Shown one piece after another: positions 44,541 to 53,647 of a stretch of 56,765 nt of DNA (the first letter of the stretch is position 1; each line of letters begins with the position of its first letter). This DNA comes from Pseudomonadota bacterium (GTDB taxonomy: Bacteria; Pseudomonadota; Alphaproteobacteria; Acetobacterales; Acetobacteraceae), in NCBI GenBank assembly GCA_021798915.1, contig JAJZBM010000018.1:1-56765 (forward strand), in the 5' to 3' direction. Below the pieces are notes generated by a model. The model ran no database searches. It was not told the origin of the DNA and saw nothing but the letters and a program-made list of their open reading frames with translations. The position numbers were made by a program, and so were the translations under genes.

Positions 44541-45143
44541 ATGACCACCGACACCACCGACACCACCGAAACATCCGAACGCCGCGCGGCAACGCTGGCG
44601 ATGCGCGCGCCGACCCGCCGCGCTTCGACCCGCACCGCAACCGGCACTGCCCGCAAGACGACCGCAGCAAAGAAGCCCGCGCGCGCGGCGGCGAAGGCGG
44701 CGGCGCCGCGCAAGAAGGCGGCGGCCACGGCTGCGAAGAAGCCGGCGGCGGCGAAGAAAGCGACGACCGCGAAGAAAGCGACGACCGCGAAGAAGTCGGC
44801 GACGGCGAAGAAGTCGGTGGCGGCGAAAAAGCCGGCGGCGCGCAAGACCGCCGCCCGCGCGACCACCCGCTCGGCTACCAGCAAGACCGCCGCCGCCAAG
44901 AAGGTAACGGCGCGCCGCGGCGCCGCCGCCAAGGCCGCGCCGAAGGCGGGCGCGCGTAAAACCACCAAAGCGACCGCTGCGAAAACCGCGACTCGCCGCA
45001 CGGCGAAGGCCGCAACCCCGCGCAGCGCCGCGGCCAAGAAAGCCCCCGCCGCGAAGCCCGTGTCGCGCCGTCCGCGCAAGGCCGCCGCCGCCGAGATGGC
45101 GCCGCAGGCGAGCGTGACCGAGACCGATACCTCGAATTCCTGA
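44541..45143 (+). CDS. Histone H1-like, Lys/Ala-rich DNA-binding protein
   Basis: 200 residues. After an acidic/Thr N terminus (MTTDTTDTTETSERR) nearly the whole protein is AAKKPAA/ATTAKKA-type repeats, like eukaryotic H1 tails and bacterial Hc/AlgP-type proteins. Such proteins coat and compact DNA. The repeats are visible in the DNA (GCGACGACCGCGAAGAAA twice in tandem near 44760), so length variation is likely. ATG 44541 is 8 bases after GGAG; TTG 44508 is an alternative. The repeat composition opens long false frames on the other strand. Confidence 0.8.
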   Translation: MTTDTTDTTETSERRAATLAMRAPTRRASTRTATGTARKTTAAKKPARAAAKAAAPRKKAAATAAKKPAAAKKATTAKKATTAKKSATAKKSVAAKKPAARKTAARATTRSATSKTAAAKKVTARRGAAAKAAPKAGARKTTKATAAKTATRRTAKAATPRSAAAKKAPAAKPVSRRPRKAAAAEMAPQASVTETDTSNS

Positions 45144-45156
45144 AGGTTGCGGCGCG

Positions 45157-45186
45157 CGTAACCGGCACCAACGTAACCGGCACCAA
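45157..45186 (+). repeat. Tandem 15-bp duplication
   Basis: CGTAACCGGCACCAA is repeated twice head to tail just after the histone-like gene. Function unknown. Confidence 0.7.
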
Positions 45187-45206
45187 AGAGATTGACTTTG
45201 GGGAAG

Positions 45207-45232
45207 GGCAGGGGGCAAGGCTCCCTGCCTTT
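45207..45232 (+). terminator. Probable terminator after the histone-like gene
   Basis: GGCAGGG pairs with CCCTGCC (7 bp) followed by TTTCTGGTTTTT. The T run is interrupted, so termination may be moderate. Confidence 0.5.
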
Positions 45233-45239
45233 CTGGTTT

Positions 45240-46244
45240 TTAGCGCATGATTTTTCCGAACCGTTCCTGCCAGCTTGGCGTCTCGCCGGAAATTCCGAGG
45301 CGGGTTGCAGAAAAAACGCCGCGCGCGATGGCGCGCGCCATGGTGAGAGTCGCCGTGAACCCGAGTTCGGTGAGTTCGGCGATGGGATCGCCGAGCGCGC
45401 GTGTGCCGGTCGCGGCGGCGAAGATGGTGTCGCCGTCGAGCGGTGCATGCGCCGGCAGGATGGCGCGGGCGAGACCGTCATGGGCCATCAGCGCGAGACG
45501 ATGCGCCTCCGCCTTGCTGAGCGCGGCATCGGTTGCGATCACGCCGATCGTCGTCGCCGTTCCCGCAGCACCTTTCAGACGCGGGCGGAGTGCTTCGGTG
45601 CCGATCACCGGTGGCCAGCCGCGCGCCCCGAACTCACCTTCCACTTCGAACGGGGCGGCCCAGAAATGCGGCCCGTCGCCGATCGTCGCGCTGCCGAGAG
45701 CGTTGACGGCGGCGAGGGCGGCGACGCGGTGGCCGGTGCTGGTCTCGGCGCTTGCCGAACCGAGCCCGCCTTTCAGCGTCGCCGTGGTCGCGCCCATGCC
45801 GGCGCCGACCGAGCCGAGCGCGAAGGCGCCGCCGCGTGCCGCCGCCGCCGCGCGCCGGCCGAGATCCCAGTACGGCGGGCGGTCGCCCCAGGACTTGTCG
45901 CCACCATTGGCGAGATCGAACAGGATCGCCTGCGCGACCAGCGGCACATGCTGACCGCCGATCGCGAGACCGCGGCCCTGGGCGCGAAGAAACGCCTGCA
46001 CGCCGCCGGCCGCATCGAGCCCGAAGGCGGAGCCGCCGGAGAGCACGATGGCATCGATCGCGCCGACCGTCGCCTCCGGCGCCAGCATGCCGAGATCACG
46101 CCCGCCCGGCGCGCCACCGAGCACCGCAACCGCGGCGACCGCTGGGCGCGCAAAAAGAATGGCGGTGACCCCCGAGCCAAGCCCGGAATCGTCGGCGTGG
46201 CCGACGCTGACGCCAGCGATATCGGTGAGCAGATTGCGCATCAT
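45240..46244 (-). CDS. P1 (S58, DmpA-type) self-processing aminopeptidase
   Basis: 334 residues of the N-terminal-nucleophile family. LTDIAGVSVGHADD, LSGGSAFGLDAAGGVQAFL, and LKGGLGSAS, where the chain is expected to cleave before the nucleophile Ser, are diagnostic. Members act as D- or beta-aminopeptidases or as amidases; the substrate here is unknown. It is convergent with the histone-like gene and 28 bases downstream of lepA on the same strand. Confidence 0.88.
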   Translation of the reverse strand: MMRNLLTDIAGVSVGHADDSGLGSGVTAILFARPAVAAVAVLGGAPGGRDLGMLAPEATVGAIDAIVLSGGSAFGLDAAGGVQAFLRAQGRGLAIGGQHVPLVAQAILFDLANGGDKSWGDRPPYWDLGRRAAAAARGGAFALGSVGAGMGATTATLKGGLGSASAETSTGHRVAALAAVNALGSATIGDGPHFWAAPFEVEGEFGARGWPPVIGTEALRPRLKGAAGTATTIGVIATDAALSKAEAHRLALMAHDGLARAILPAHAPLDGDTIFAAATGTRALGDPIAELTELGFTATLTMARAIARGVFSATRLGISGETPSWQERFGKIMR

Positions 46245-46272
46245 CGCCGCGCCAGCCCCGCCGCCTGCCGCG

Positions 46273-48087
46273 CTAGTTGGTTTTCAGCGCGGCAAGGAAA
46301 GCGGATTGCGGGATCTCCACCTTGCCGAACTGGCGCATCCGCTTTTTGCCTTCCTTCTGCTTCTCCAGAAGCTTGCGCTTGCGCGAGATATCGCCGCCAT
46401 AGCATTTCGCAGTGACATCTTTGGCGAGCGCGCCGATGGTCTCGCGTGCGATCACCCGGCCGCCGATCGCCGCCTGGACCGCGATCTTGAACAATTGCTT
46501 CGGGATCAGATCCTTGAGCCGCTGGCAGATCGCCCGCCCGCGCGTCTCGGCGGCGGCGCGGTGGGCGATGAAGGCCAGCGCATCCACCGGCTCGCCATTG
46601 ACCATGATGGAAATGCGCACGAGATCGCTCTCGGCATAGCCATCCATCTGATAGTCGAAGCTGGCATAGCCGCGCGAGACCGATTTCAGGCGGTCATAGA
46701 AATCGAACACCACCTCATTGAGCGGCAGGCGATAGACCGCCATCGCGCGGTTGCCGACATAGGTGAGATCGACCTGCTGGCCGCGCCGCTCGTTGCAGAG
46801 TGTGAGCACGGCGCCGAGATAATCGTCGGGCACCAGGATCGTCGCCTTGATCCAGGGCTCCTCGATGCGGTCGATGACGCTGCCATCGGGCATGTCGGCC
46901 GGGTTGTGCAGATCCTCGATGGCGCCGTTGGTGCGGTGGATGCGATAGACCACCGAGGGCGCGGTCGCGATGAGGTCGAGATCGAATTCGCGCGCGAGAC
47001 GCTCCTGCACGATCTCGAGATGCAAAAGTCCGAGAAAACCGCAGCGGAAACCGAAGCCGAGCGCGGCCGAGGTCTCCGGCTCGTAATGGAAGCTCGCATC
47101 GTTGAGGCGGAGCTTGGCGAGGCTGTCGCGCAATTTTTCGAAATCATCGGCATCGACCGGATAGAGGCCGCACCACACCACCGGCACCGAGGGCTTGAAG
47201 CCGGGGAGCGGCGTCTCGGTCGGGCGGCGGTCGTCGGTGAGGGTATCGCCGATCCGGCAATCGGCCACCGTCTTGATGCCCGCGGTGATATAGCCGATTT
47301 CGCCGGGCCCGAGATCGGAGACCGGTTGCGGCCGGGGCGAGAAGATCCCGGTCTGCTCGACGGCATGCACGGCCCCGGTCGCCATCATGCGGATGCGCTG
47401 GCCGCGCGTGAGGCGCCCATCCTTGACCCGGACCAGGATGACGACGCCGAGATAGGGATCGTACCAGCTATCGACCAGCAGCGCCTTGAGCGGCGCCTCG
47501 GCGTCGCCGGTCGGGGGCGGCAGGCGGGTGACCAGGGCTTCGAGCACGCCTTCGATATTGAGCCCGGTCTTGGCGCTGATCATCACCGCGTCCGAGGCAT
47601 CGAGCCCGATCACGTCCTCGATCTGCTCGCGCACGCGCTCGGGTTCGGCGGCGGGGAGGTCGATCTTGTTCAGAACCGGCACGATCTCGTGCCCGGCGTC
47701 GAGAGCCTGATAGACATTGGCCAGCGTCTGCGCCTCCACCCCCTGGCTCGCATCCACGACCAGGAGCGAGCCTTCGCAGGCGGCGAGGCTGCGGCTCACC
47801 TCATAGGCGAAATCGACATGGCCGGGCGTGTCCATGAGATTGAGGGCGTAGGTCTTGCCGTCATGGGCGCGATAGGTGAGGCGGACGGTCTGGGCCTTGA
47901 TGGTGATGCCGCGTTCGCGCTCGATCTCCATGGTGTCGAGCACCTGCGCCGTCATCTCGCGGTTGGAAAGCGCCCCGGTGGCCTCGATGAGGCGATCGGC
48001 GAGGGTCGATTTGCCATGATCGATATGGGCGATGATGGCGAAGTTGCGGATCAGGGAGAGTGGTGTTTCGGTCATGGAGGGGGACAT
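46273..48087 (-). CDS. lepA: Elongation factor 4 (LepA), ribosome back-translocase GTPase
   Basis: 604 residues. G1 [10 protein letters not shown]2 [11 protein letters not shown]3 DTPGHVDF, G4 NKIDLP; then the EF-G-like domains and the LepA-specific C-terminal domain ([27 protein letters not shown]). Two ATGs are possible; 48087 (MSPSMTETP) has GGAAA upstream, while 48075 has none. Confidence 0.97.
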   Translation of the reverse strand: MSPSMTETPLSLIRNFAIIAHIDHGKSTLADRLIEATGALSNREMTAQVLDTMEIERERGITIKAQTVRLTYRAHDGKTYALNLMDTPGHVDFAYEVSRSLAACEGSLLVVDASQGVEAQTLANVYQALDAGHEIVPVLNKIDLPAAEPERVREQIEDVIGLDASDAVMISAKTGLNIEGVLEALVTRLPPPTGDAEAPLKALLVDSWYDPYLGVVILVRVKDGRLTRGQRIRMMATGAVHAVEQTGIFSPRPQPVSDLGPGEIGYITAGIKTVADCRIGDTLTDDRRPTETPLPGFKPSVPVVWCGLYPVDADDFEKLRDSLAKLRLNDASFHYEPETSAALGFGFRCGFLGLLHLEIVQERLAREFDLDLIATAPSVVYRIHRTNGAIEDLHNPADMPDGSVIDRIEEPWIKATILVPDDYLGAVLTLCNERRGQQVDLTYVGNRAMAVYRLPLNEVVFDFYDRLKSVSRGYASFDYQMDGYAESDLVRISIMVNGEPVDALAFIAHRAAAETRGRAICQRLKDLIPKQLFKIAVQAAIGGRVIARETIGALAKDVTAKCYGGDISRKRKLLEKQKEGKKRMRQFGKVEIPQSAFLAALKTN

Positions 48088-48240
48088 AAGCAGTTTCCGC
48101 GCCGCTGTCAGCCGCCATCTCTGGTGCGCGTCCTTGGGGCGCGCCGGCTCGCGGGAAATTTGCTCTCGCGTCGGCCAGAAAAGCGCCTAGGATGGCCGGC
48201 GATTTCGATCGCAGTTTATATGGTGAGGGAGAATGAGACC

Positions 48241-48678
48241 ATGGCCAATGCCAGAAAACCCGGCGAGACTCCGTTCAGCGGCGCATTCGGCGAGATGAAA
48301 ATGCCCAATCTGCCGGATATGGAGGGGCTGCTCGGCGCCTATCGCCGCAATATCGAGGTCTTCACCATGGCCAACCGGATCGCGATGGAGGGGGCGCAGG
48401 CGGTGGCGCGGCGGAACATGGAAATCCTGCAACAGAACATGGCCGAGATGACCGAGGCGGTGGCACTGCTCAGCGTTCCCGAAAATCCGCCTCAGCGCGC
48501 CGCCAAGCAAGCCGAGCTGGTGCGCCGCGCCTATGAGCGGGCGGTGAGCAACGCCAAGGAGCTGAGCGAGCTGATCCAGCGTGCCAATGGCGAGGCGGTG
48601 GAAATCCTCAACCGTCGTTTCATGGAGGCCATGGAGGAAATGCGCGCGGTGATGGAGAAAGCCGGGTCCGACCGCTGA
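48241..48678 (+). CDS. Phasin family protein
   Basis: 145 residues, all-helical and Met/Ala/Glu-rich. The pattern GLLGAYRRNIEVFTMANRIAMEGAQAVARRNMEILQQNMAEM ... ANGEAVEILNRRFMEAMEEMRAVM is typical of phasins, which coat polyhydroxyalkanoate granules. No PHA synthase is adjacent. GAGGGAGA lies upstream of ATG 48241; a longer start at MVREN is possible. Confidence 0.8.
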   Translation: MANARKPGETPFSGAFGEMKMPNLPDMEGLLGAYRRNIEVFTMANRIAMEGAQAVARRNMEILQQNMAEMTEAVALLSVPENPPQRAAKQAELVRRAYERAVSNAKELSELIQRANGEAVEILNRRFMEAMEEMRAVMEKAGSDR

Positions 48679-48823
48679 CGTTCCGAACCGCTTCCGTCTC
48701 CTCGCGGCCTGCCTTGCCCGGCCGCCTGGTCATGCCCCCTTGACGCCGAGGCGGGCTTGCCCGGAGAGTGCGCCCGCATCGATTTACAAAGATCGAGCCA
48801 TAGCGATCGGGAGGAAGTGATCC

Positions 48824-49852
48824 ATGATGCCCCGCTTGACCCGCCGCCGCGCCCTCGGCGCGGCCATTCTCGCGATGCCGGCCGTCCTCCGCCACGCCCG
48901 TGCGGACGCGCCGGTTCGGCTCCGCTGCTCGCTCGATACCGCGCCCTCGCATGGGCGCAACAAATCGCTCGCCGATTATCTGAACAAGCTCGATGCCGCG
49001 TCGGGCGGGCGGATCAAGACCGAATTATTCCAGAGCGGCCAGCTCTTCTCCGATCTCGACGTCTCGAAAGCCCTGATCCAGGGACAGGTGGAAATGGCCT
49101 GCCCCGGTACCTGGACGATGACCGGGTTCATCCCCGATTGCGATCTTTTTCAGCTCCCGGCGCTGTATGGCCAGCCTTTCGCGGTCACCCATAAAGTGGT
49201 CGATGGCCGTGCCGGCGCCATGGTGAATGGTGAGATCGACAAGCGGCTGCGTGGCCATGTGCTCGGCCCCTGGCTCGATCTCGGCTATCAGAACTGGTAC
49301 ACGGCGAGCCACAAACTGACCGAATACAGCGAACTGCGCGACCTCAAGATCCGCAATTCCGGCGGCGCCGGCCAGGCTTGGCGGGCGCGCTTCTTCGGCG
49401 CCATTCCCAACACCACTGCCTGGCCGAACGTGCCGCTGGCGCTCTCGCAAGGCACGTTCGATGGTCTCGTCAGCACCGATGAGAGCGTCGCCAGCGCCCA
49501 GCTCTGGGAGGCGGGGGTGAAATACGTCCTCGCCGATCATCAATTCGTCGGTGAATACATCCCGATCGTCGCCAACGGCTTCTGGACCGGCCTCGCGCCC
49601 GATCTGCAGAAAATGATGACCGATCTCTGGGCCGCGAACATCCCGACCTATCGCGCCAATATGCAGGCCGATCAGGATGCGGCGCGCGAAAAATTGATCG
49701 CCCATGGCGTGACCTACACCGTCCCGCCGGCCGATCAGGTCGCCGCCGAGCGCAAAAAAATGCTCGCCGAGCAGGACAAGGTCGCGCGCGAGATCAAGGT
49801 GTCCCCGGAAATGGTTCGCCTGGTCAGCGAAGATGTCGGCACCGCCGCCTGA
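48824..49852 (+). CDS. dctP: TRAP transporter substrate-binding protein DctP
   Basis: 342 residues. Twin-arginine-like signal (MMPRLTRRRALGAAILAMPAVLRHARA), then the DctP fold with LGYQNWYTASHKLTEYSELRDLKIRNSGGAG, which holds the ligand-binding Arg, and WPNVPLALSQGTFDGLVSTDESV. It delivers an organic acid or related ligand to DctQM. GGAGGAAG precedes the start. First gene of a DctPQM operon. Confidence 0.9.
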   Translation: MMPRLTRRRALGAAILAMPAVLRHARADAPVRLRCSLDTAPSHGRNKSLADYLNKLDAASGGRIKTELFQSGQLFSDLDVSKALIQGQVEMACPGTWTMTGFIPDCDLFQLPALYGQPFAVTHKVVDGRAGAMVNGEIDKRLRGHVLGPWLDLGYQNWYTASHKLTEYSELRDLKIRNSGGAGQAWRARFFGAIPNTTAWPNVPLALSQGTFDGLVSTDESVASAQLWEAGVKYVLADHQFVGEYIPIVANGFWTGLAPDLQKMMTDLWAANIPTYRANMQADQDAAREKLIAHGVTYTVPPADQVAAERKKMLAEQDKVAREIKVSPEMVRLVSEDVGTAA

Positions 49853-50375
49853 GCGTGGCCCGGGCGCGCTCTGGACATGGGCCGAGCGCGTCGCCGTCGG
49901 GCTGCTCGGGCTCGCCGCCCTCCTCGCCGGCAGCGTGCAGGTGCTCGGCCGCTATCTCGCGCCGGCGCATGCGATTTCCTGGGCCGAGGAGGTCATCGTC
50001 TATCTCCTGGTGTGGGCGGTGATGATCGTCGCCTCCGAGCTTGCCCGAAGCGATGGCCATGTCCGCCCCGATGTCGTGCTGCGGCTGCTGCCGCCGGCCG
50101 GACAGCGCGGGCTCGAGATCGCCAATTCCCTGATCGCGGTGATTTTCTGCGCCGGCCTCGTCTATTACGGCTGGCAGATCGTCACCACCGCCTGGCTCCT
50201 CGATGAGCGGAGTTCGACCGATCTGCAATTCCCGATGTGGCTCTATTATCTCGCCTTGCCGGTTGGCGGTTTGCTGATGGCGCTCCGCTATCTCGGGCGC
50301 CTGTGGCGCTATCTGTTTGCTTTCGATGCGAACCGGATGACGATCGGCCGCAACGACGCGACGCGCACCGAATAA
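49833..50375 (+). CDS. dctQ: TRAP transporter small permease DctQ
   Basis: 180 residues with four membrane helices. SWAEEVIVYLLVWAVMIVASELARSDGHVRPDVV is the DctQ signature. Its ATG lies inside the dctP end (20-base overlap). Confidence 0.88.
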   Translation: MSAPPPERGPGALWTWAERVAVGLLGLAALLAGSVQVLGRYLAPAHAISWAEEVIVYLLVWAVMIVASELARSDGHVRPDVVLRLLPPAGQRGLEIANSLIAVIFCAGLVYYGWQIVTTAWLLDERSSTDLQFPMWLYYLALPVGGLLMALRYLGRLWRYLFAFDANRMTIGRNDATRTE

Positions 50376-50392
50376 GCGCGCTTTCGCCGGCG

Positions 50393-51670
50393 ATGACCCT
50401 TCTTCTGTTCCTCGCGCTGTTTTTCGGCCTGCTCGCCATCGGCCTGCCGATTTTCCTGGTGCTCGGGGTGTGTGCAGCGATCCTCTATGGGGTCTCCGGT
50501 CAGCCGCTGATCGGGGTCGCGCAGGTGATCATCGATCAGCTCAATTCGACGACGCTGATGGCGCTGCCGCTCTTCGTCATGGCCGCCGCCTTCATGCGCC
50601 GCGGCGGGGTCGCGCAGGCGTTGGTCGATCTCGCCGTCGCTTGGCTCGGCGGCGTGCGCGGCTCGCTCGGCCTCGTCACCGTCGTCGCCTGCACGCTGTT
50701 TGCCGCGATCTGCGGCTCCAGCGTCGCGACCGCGCTGGCGATGGGCACCATCCTGCTGCCGGCGATGCTGGCGCGCGGCTATCCGCGTTCCTTTGCGCTC
50801 GGCGTCATCGGCGCCTCGGGGACGATCGGCATCGTCGTGCCGCCCTCGATCGCGCTCATCCTCTATGGCATCGTCGCCGAGCAATCGGTGCCGCGCCTGT
50901 TCCTCGCCGGCATCCTGCCGGGCCTGTTGCAGGCGGCGGCGTTTTTCGGCTGGGTATGGTTCACCGCGCGGCGCAACAATTTCCCGATCGAGCCATCACT
51001 GCCCTGGCGCCGGCGCCTCGCCGTCACCTGGGCGGCGCTGCCGGCGCTCGCGGTGCCGGTGGTGGTGCTGGTCGGGATCTATGGCGGGCTGGTGACGGTG
51101 ACCGAGGCGGCGGCGGTGGCGGCGGTGGTGGCCCTCTTCGTCAGCCTGGTCTTCTATCGCGGCTTTCACCCCGCCGAGACCTTGGCGGTGGTTGCCGATG
51201 GGCTCCGCAGCGCCGGCGCGATCATGCTGATCGTCGCCTCCGCGCTCGCCTTCGGCCACTGGATGACGCAATCGGGCATTCCCGCCGCGCTGGTGCATTT
51301 CACCGTCGCGCACGGCTTCCGCACCTGGCAGTTTCTTCTCGCGATCAACGTCCTGCTGCTGGTGCTCGGCTGTTTTCTGGAGGTGACGGCGACGCTGCTG
51401 CTGGTCCTCCCGGTCCTCGCGCCGGCGCTGGTGCCGCTCGGCGTCGACCCGGTGCATTTCGCGATCATTTTCACCCACAACATGGAAATCGGCCTGGTCC
51501 ACCCGCCGGTCGGGCTCAACCTGTTCGTGCTGTCGACGATCTCAAACGCGCCCATCGGCGAGGTGATCCGCGGCATTCTGCCGTTTCTGATCCTGCTTCT
51601 GATCGTGCTCGGGATCATCACCTATGTGCCGGTCCTGACCCTCTGGCTGCCCCATCTGGTGTTCCATTGA
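50393..51670 (+). CDS. dctM: TRAP transporter large permease DctM
   Basis: 425 residues with about 12-13 membrane helices. LPLFVMAAAFMRRGGVAQ, FAAICGSSVATALAMGTILLPAML, GASGTIGIVVPPSIALILYGI and HNMEIGLVHPPVGLNLFVLS are the DctM motifs. It is the sodium-coupled transport subunit. The last 129 bases are overlapped by the convergent mprF reading frame. Confidence 0.92.
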   Translation: MTLLLFLALFFGLLAIGLPIFLVLGVCAAILYGVSGQPLIGVAQVIIDQLNSTTLMALPLFVMAAAFMRRGGVAQALVDLAVAWLGGVRGSLGLVTVVACTLFAAICGSSVATALAMGTILLPAMLARGYPRSFALGVIGASGTIGIVVPPSIALILYGIVAEQSVPRLFLAGILPGLLQAAAFFGWVWFTARRNNFPIEPSLPWRRRLAVTWAALPALAVPVVVLVGIYGGLVTVTEAAAVAAVVALFVSLVFYRGFHPAETLAVVADGLRSAGAIMLIVASALAFGHWMTQSGIPAALVHFTVAHGFRTWQFLLAINVLLLVLGCFLEVTATLLLVLPVLAPALVPLGVDPVHFAIIFTHNMEIGLVHPPVGLNLFVLSTISNAPIGEVIRGILPFLILLLIVLGIITYVPVLTLWLPHLVFH

Positions 51671-53647
51671 GGCGAGCAGCAGGCTGAGGTCGCGCTCGGT
51701 GCGGCAGAGCGCGTAGTGTCCGGCCTCGCCCGGCACCGGAACCGGCGAGAGGCCGATATCGGCATAGACCGCGAGCAGGGCGTCCCCACCCCGCCACACC
51801 GCCGGCGTCGCCCCTTCCTGCATGGCGAGGTCGCGCAGCCGCCAGATCGCCGACACCCGGTCCGCGGCCGCCCCGGCGGGATCGCCGAGCGCGACGACGA
51901 GATGGCCGAGCCGCCGCACCGGCATCGCCGCTTCCCCGGCTTCCCCCCATAACAGGCCATCGGCCCCCGCCGCCGGCGTGCCGCCGAGTGCTTGGAATCG
52001 CCGTCGCGTCTCGTCGGTCCAGGCGTCGAGCCGCACCTGCCCCGGGCGCAGCAATTGCCAGATCGCCAGGATCCCGAGCCCGACCGCGAGCGCGAGGCTG
52101 AGCCGGAGCGCGTTCGGCGCCTCGGGCGAGGCGACCACCGCCCACCAGCTCTGATCGGCGAGGCCACGGACATGGTGCTCGAAGGCGGAGAGCGTGATGA
52201 CGCAGAGCACCAGCGCCAGCAGCGGCAGCGACGCGGCGATATCGAACGGGTCGGAGGTGAGATGGACATGGCGATAGAACGCCCGCCGGAACGGGGCGAT
52301 CAGGGCGGTCGCAGCCAGGAGCATGGCCGGCACCCACCAGCGCACGCCTTCGACGAAGGTCATCGCGGCGGCGACCAGCAGCAGCGCCACCACCGCCCCC
52401 CAGGCGAGGGTGACACGCCGCGAGAGGCCGAAGGCGAGGGCGAGCAGTCCGGCGCCGATCAGCGAGGGAATGAACTGCCCCGAAGGGGCACTCAACTCGG
52501 CGAGGTCGGCATCGACCCAGGACATGTCCGGCAGCGGCCCGACGACGCCGAGCAGAAGCAGCATCGCGCCGCAGATCGTGACCGCGCCGGTCGCGATCGC
52601 GACCGCGAAATCGGGCTCGTTCCAACTGCCGAGACTGGCGATCCAGCCCGGCGCCGCCTGCCCGGCCGGCAGAATCTCGCGCCCGCGCAGCAGAATCTCG
52701 TTGCCGGCGAACAGGCCGCCGGCGAGGAACAGCGGAATGATCGAATAATAGAGCCTAAAGACGATGATCGCGCCGACGATGCGTGGCGCATCGATATAGG
52801 GCGAGAGACCGAGCAGGACGAGGCTGTCGAACACGCCGATGCCGGCCGGGAGGCTGGCGAGCAACCCGGCGCTGGTCGCAACGACATAGACCGCGAGGCA
52901 GCGGAGATAGGTGAGCCCCGGCGCTGGCGGCAGAAGCGCGTAGAGGATCGCGGAGGTGACGGCGACGTCGGCGGCGGCGATCAGCACCTGCAAAATCGCC
53001 ATCCGGCTGTCGGGCAGCGCGATCTCGTGGCCGAACAGGCGGAGATGGCCGAGGCTCCGCGCGATCCAGACATAGCCGAGCACCAGCGCCCATAATCCGG
53101 CGCCGGCGACGGCGGGGAGGAAGCGGGGTAGCTGGTCGCCGAACAACGGCACCGCGCCCGGCTCGACGAACAGGATCGCGCCGCCGAGAACCATCCCGCC
53201 GAGACCGAAGGTGAGGCTGCAAAAGGCGATCACCTTGCCGATCTGCACCGGGGAAAGCCCCCAATGGGCGTAGAGGCGAAACCGCACCGCCGCCCCGGAG
53301 ACCGCGGCGAAGCCGAGATTATGCGACAGCGCATAGGCGCAGAACGAGGCGAACGCGGTCCGCCAATAGGAGATCCGCGCCCCGGCATAGATCACCGCGA
53401 GGCGGTCATAGAAGGTCAGCACGCCATAGGCGAGCAGGGTGAAGCCGAACGCGCTCGCCAGCGCCTCCTCGGGGATGGCATCGAGGGCGGCGACGATGTC
53501 TTCGAGCCGCAGCGAACGGAATTCGCGCCGGACCACGAACACCGCCGCGATGAGCAGTGCGAGGCCGAGCAGCGGCGGCAGGTGGTGCAGCGAGAAAATC
53601 GCGCGCCGGGCCGGCGGGGATGCGTGTGGTTTCGCGTCAGGCGGCAT
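51542..53647 (-). CDS. mprF: MprF-type lysyl-phosphatidylglycerol flippase/synthase, C-terminally truncated
   Basis: A 701-residue frame. The N-terminal flippase part ([40 protein letters not shown] and [20 protein letters not shown]) and further helices are intact, about 12-14 in all. The cytoplasmic synthase domain begins ([18 protein letters not shown] ... [18 protein letters not shown] ... [21 protein letters not shown]) but stops soon after. Complete MprF proteins run to about 850 residues; the second acyltransferase half is missing, and the last ~43 residues are simply antisense of dctM. Flipping may survive; lysyl transfer probably does not. ATG 53647 overlaps lysS by 11 bases. Confidence 0.8.
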   Translation of the reverse strand: MPPDAKPHASPPARRAIFSLHHLPPLLGLALLIAAVFVVRREFRSLRLEDIVAALDAIPEEALASAFGFTLLAYGVLTFYDRLAVIYAGARISYWRTAFASFCAYALSHNLGFAAVSGAAVRFRLYAHWGLSPVQIGKVIAFCSLTFGLGGMVLGGAILFVEPGAVPLFGDQLPRFLPAVAGAGLWALVLGYVWIARSLGHLRLFGHEIALPDSRMAILQVLIAAADVAVTSAILYALLPPAPGLTYLRCLAVYVVATSAGLLASLPAGIGVFDSLVLLGLSPYIDAPRIVGAIIVFRLYYSIIPLFLAGGLFAGNEILLRGREILPAGQAAPGWIASLGSWNEPDFAVAIATGAVTICGAMLLLLGVVGPLPDMSWVDADLAELSAPSGQFIPSLIGAGLLALAFGLSRRVTLAWGAVVALLLVAAAMTFVEGVRWWVPAMLLAATALIAPFRRAFYRHVHLTSDPFDIAASLPLLALVLCVITLSAFEHHVRGLADQSWWAVVASPEAPNALRLSLALAVGLGILAIWQLLRPGQVRLDAWTDETRRRFQALGGTPAAGADGLLWGEAGEAAMPVRRLGHLVVALGDPAGAAADRVSAIWRLRDLAMQEGATPAVWRGGDALLAVYADIGLSPVPVPGEAGHYALCRTERDLSLLLASMEHQMGQPEGQDRHIGDDPEHDQKQDQKRQNAADHLADGRV

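Noticed and set aside
44178-45481. Two long minus-strand frames opposite the histone-like gene
   Set aside because: They arise from the repetitive Lys/Ala codons on the other strand; the translations are simple mirrored repeats without start signals.
46048-48678. Plus-strand open frame (~870 codons) running opposite lepA and through the phasin
   Set aside because: Only the final ~145 codons (the phasin) have a ribosome site and family resemblance; the rest is antisense to lepA.
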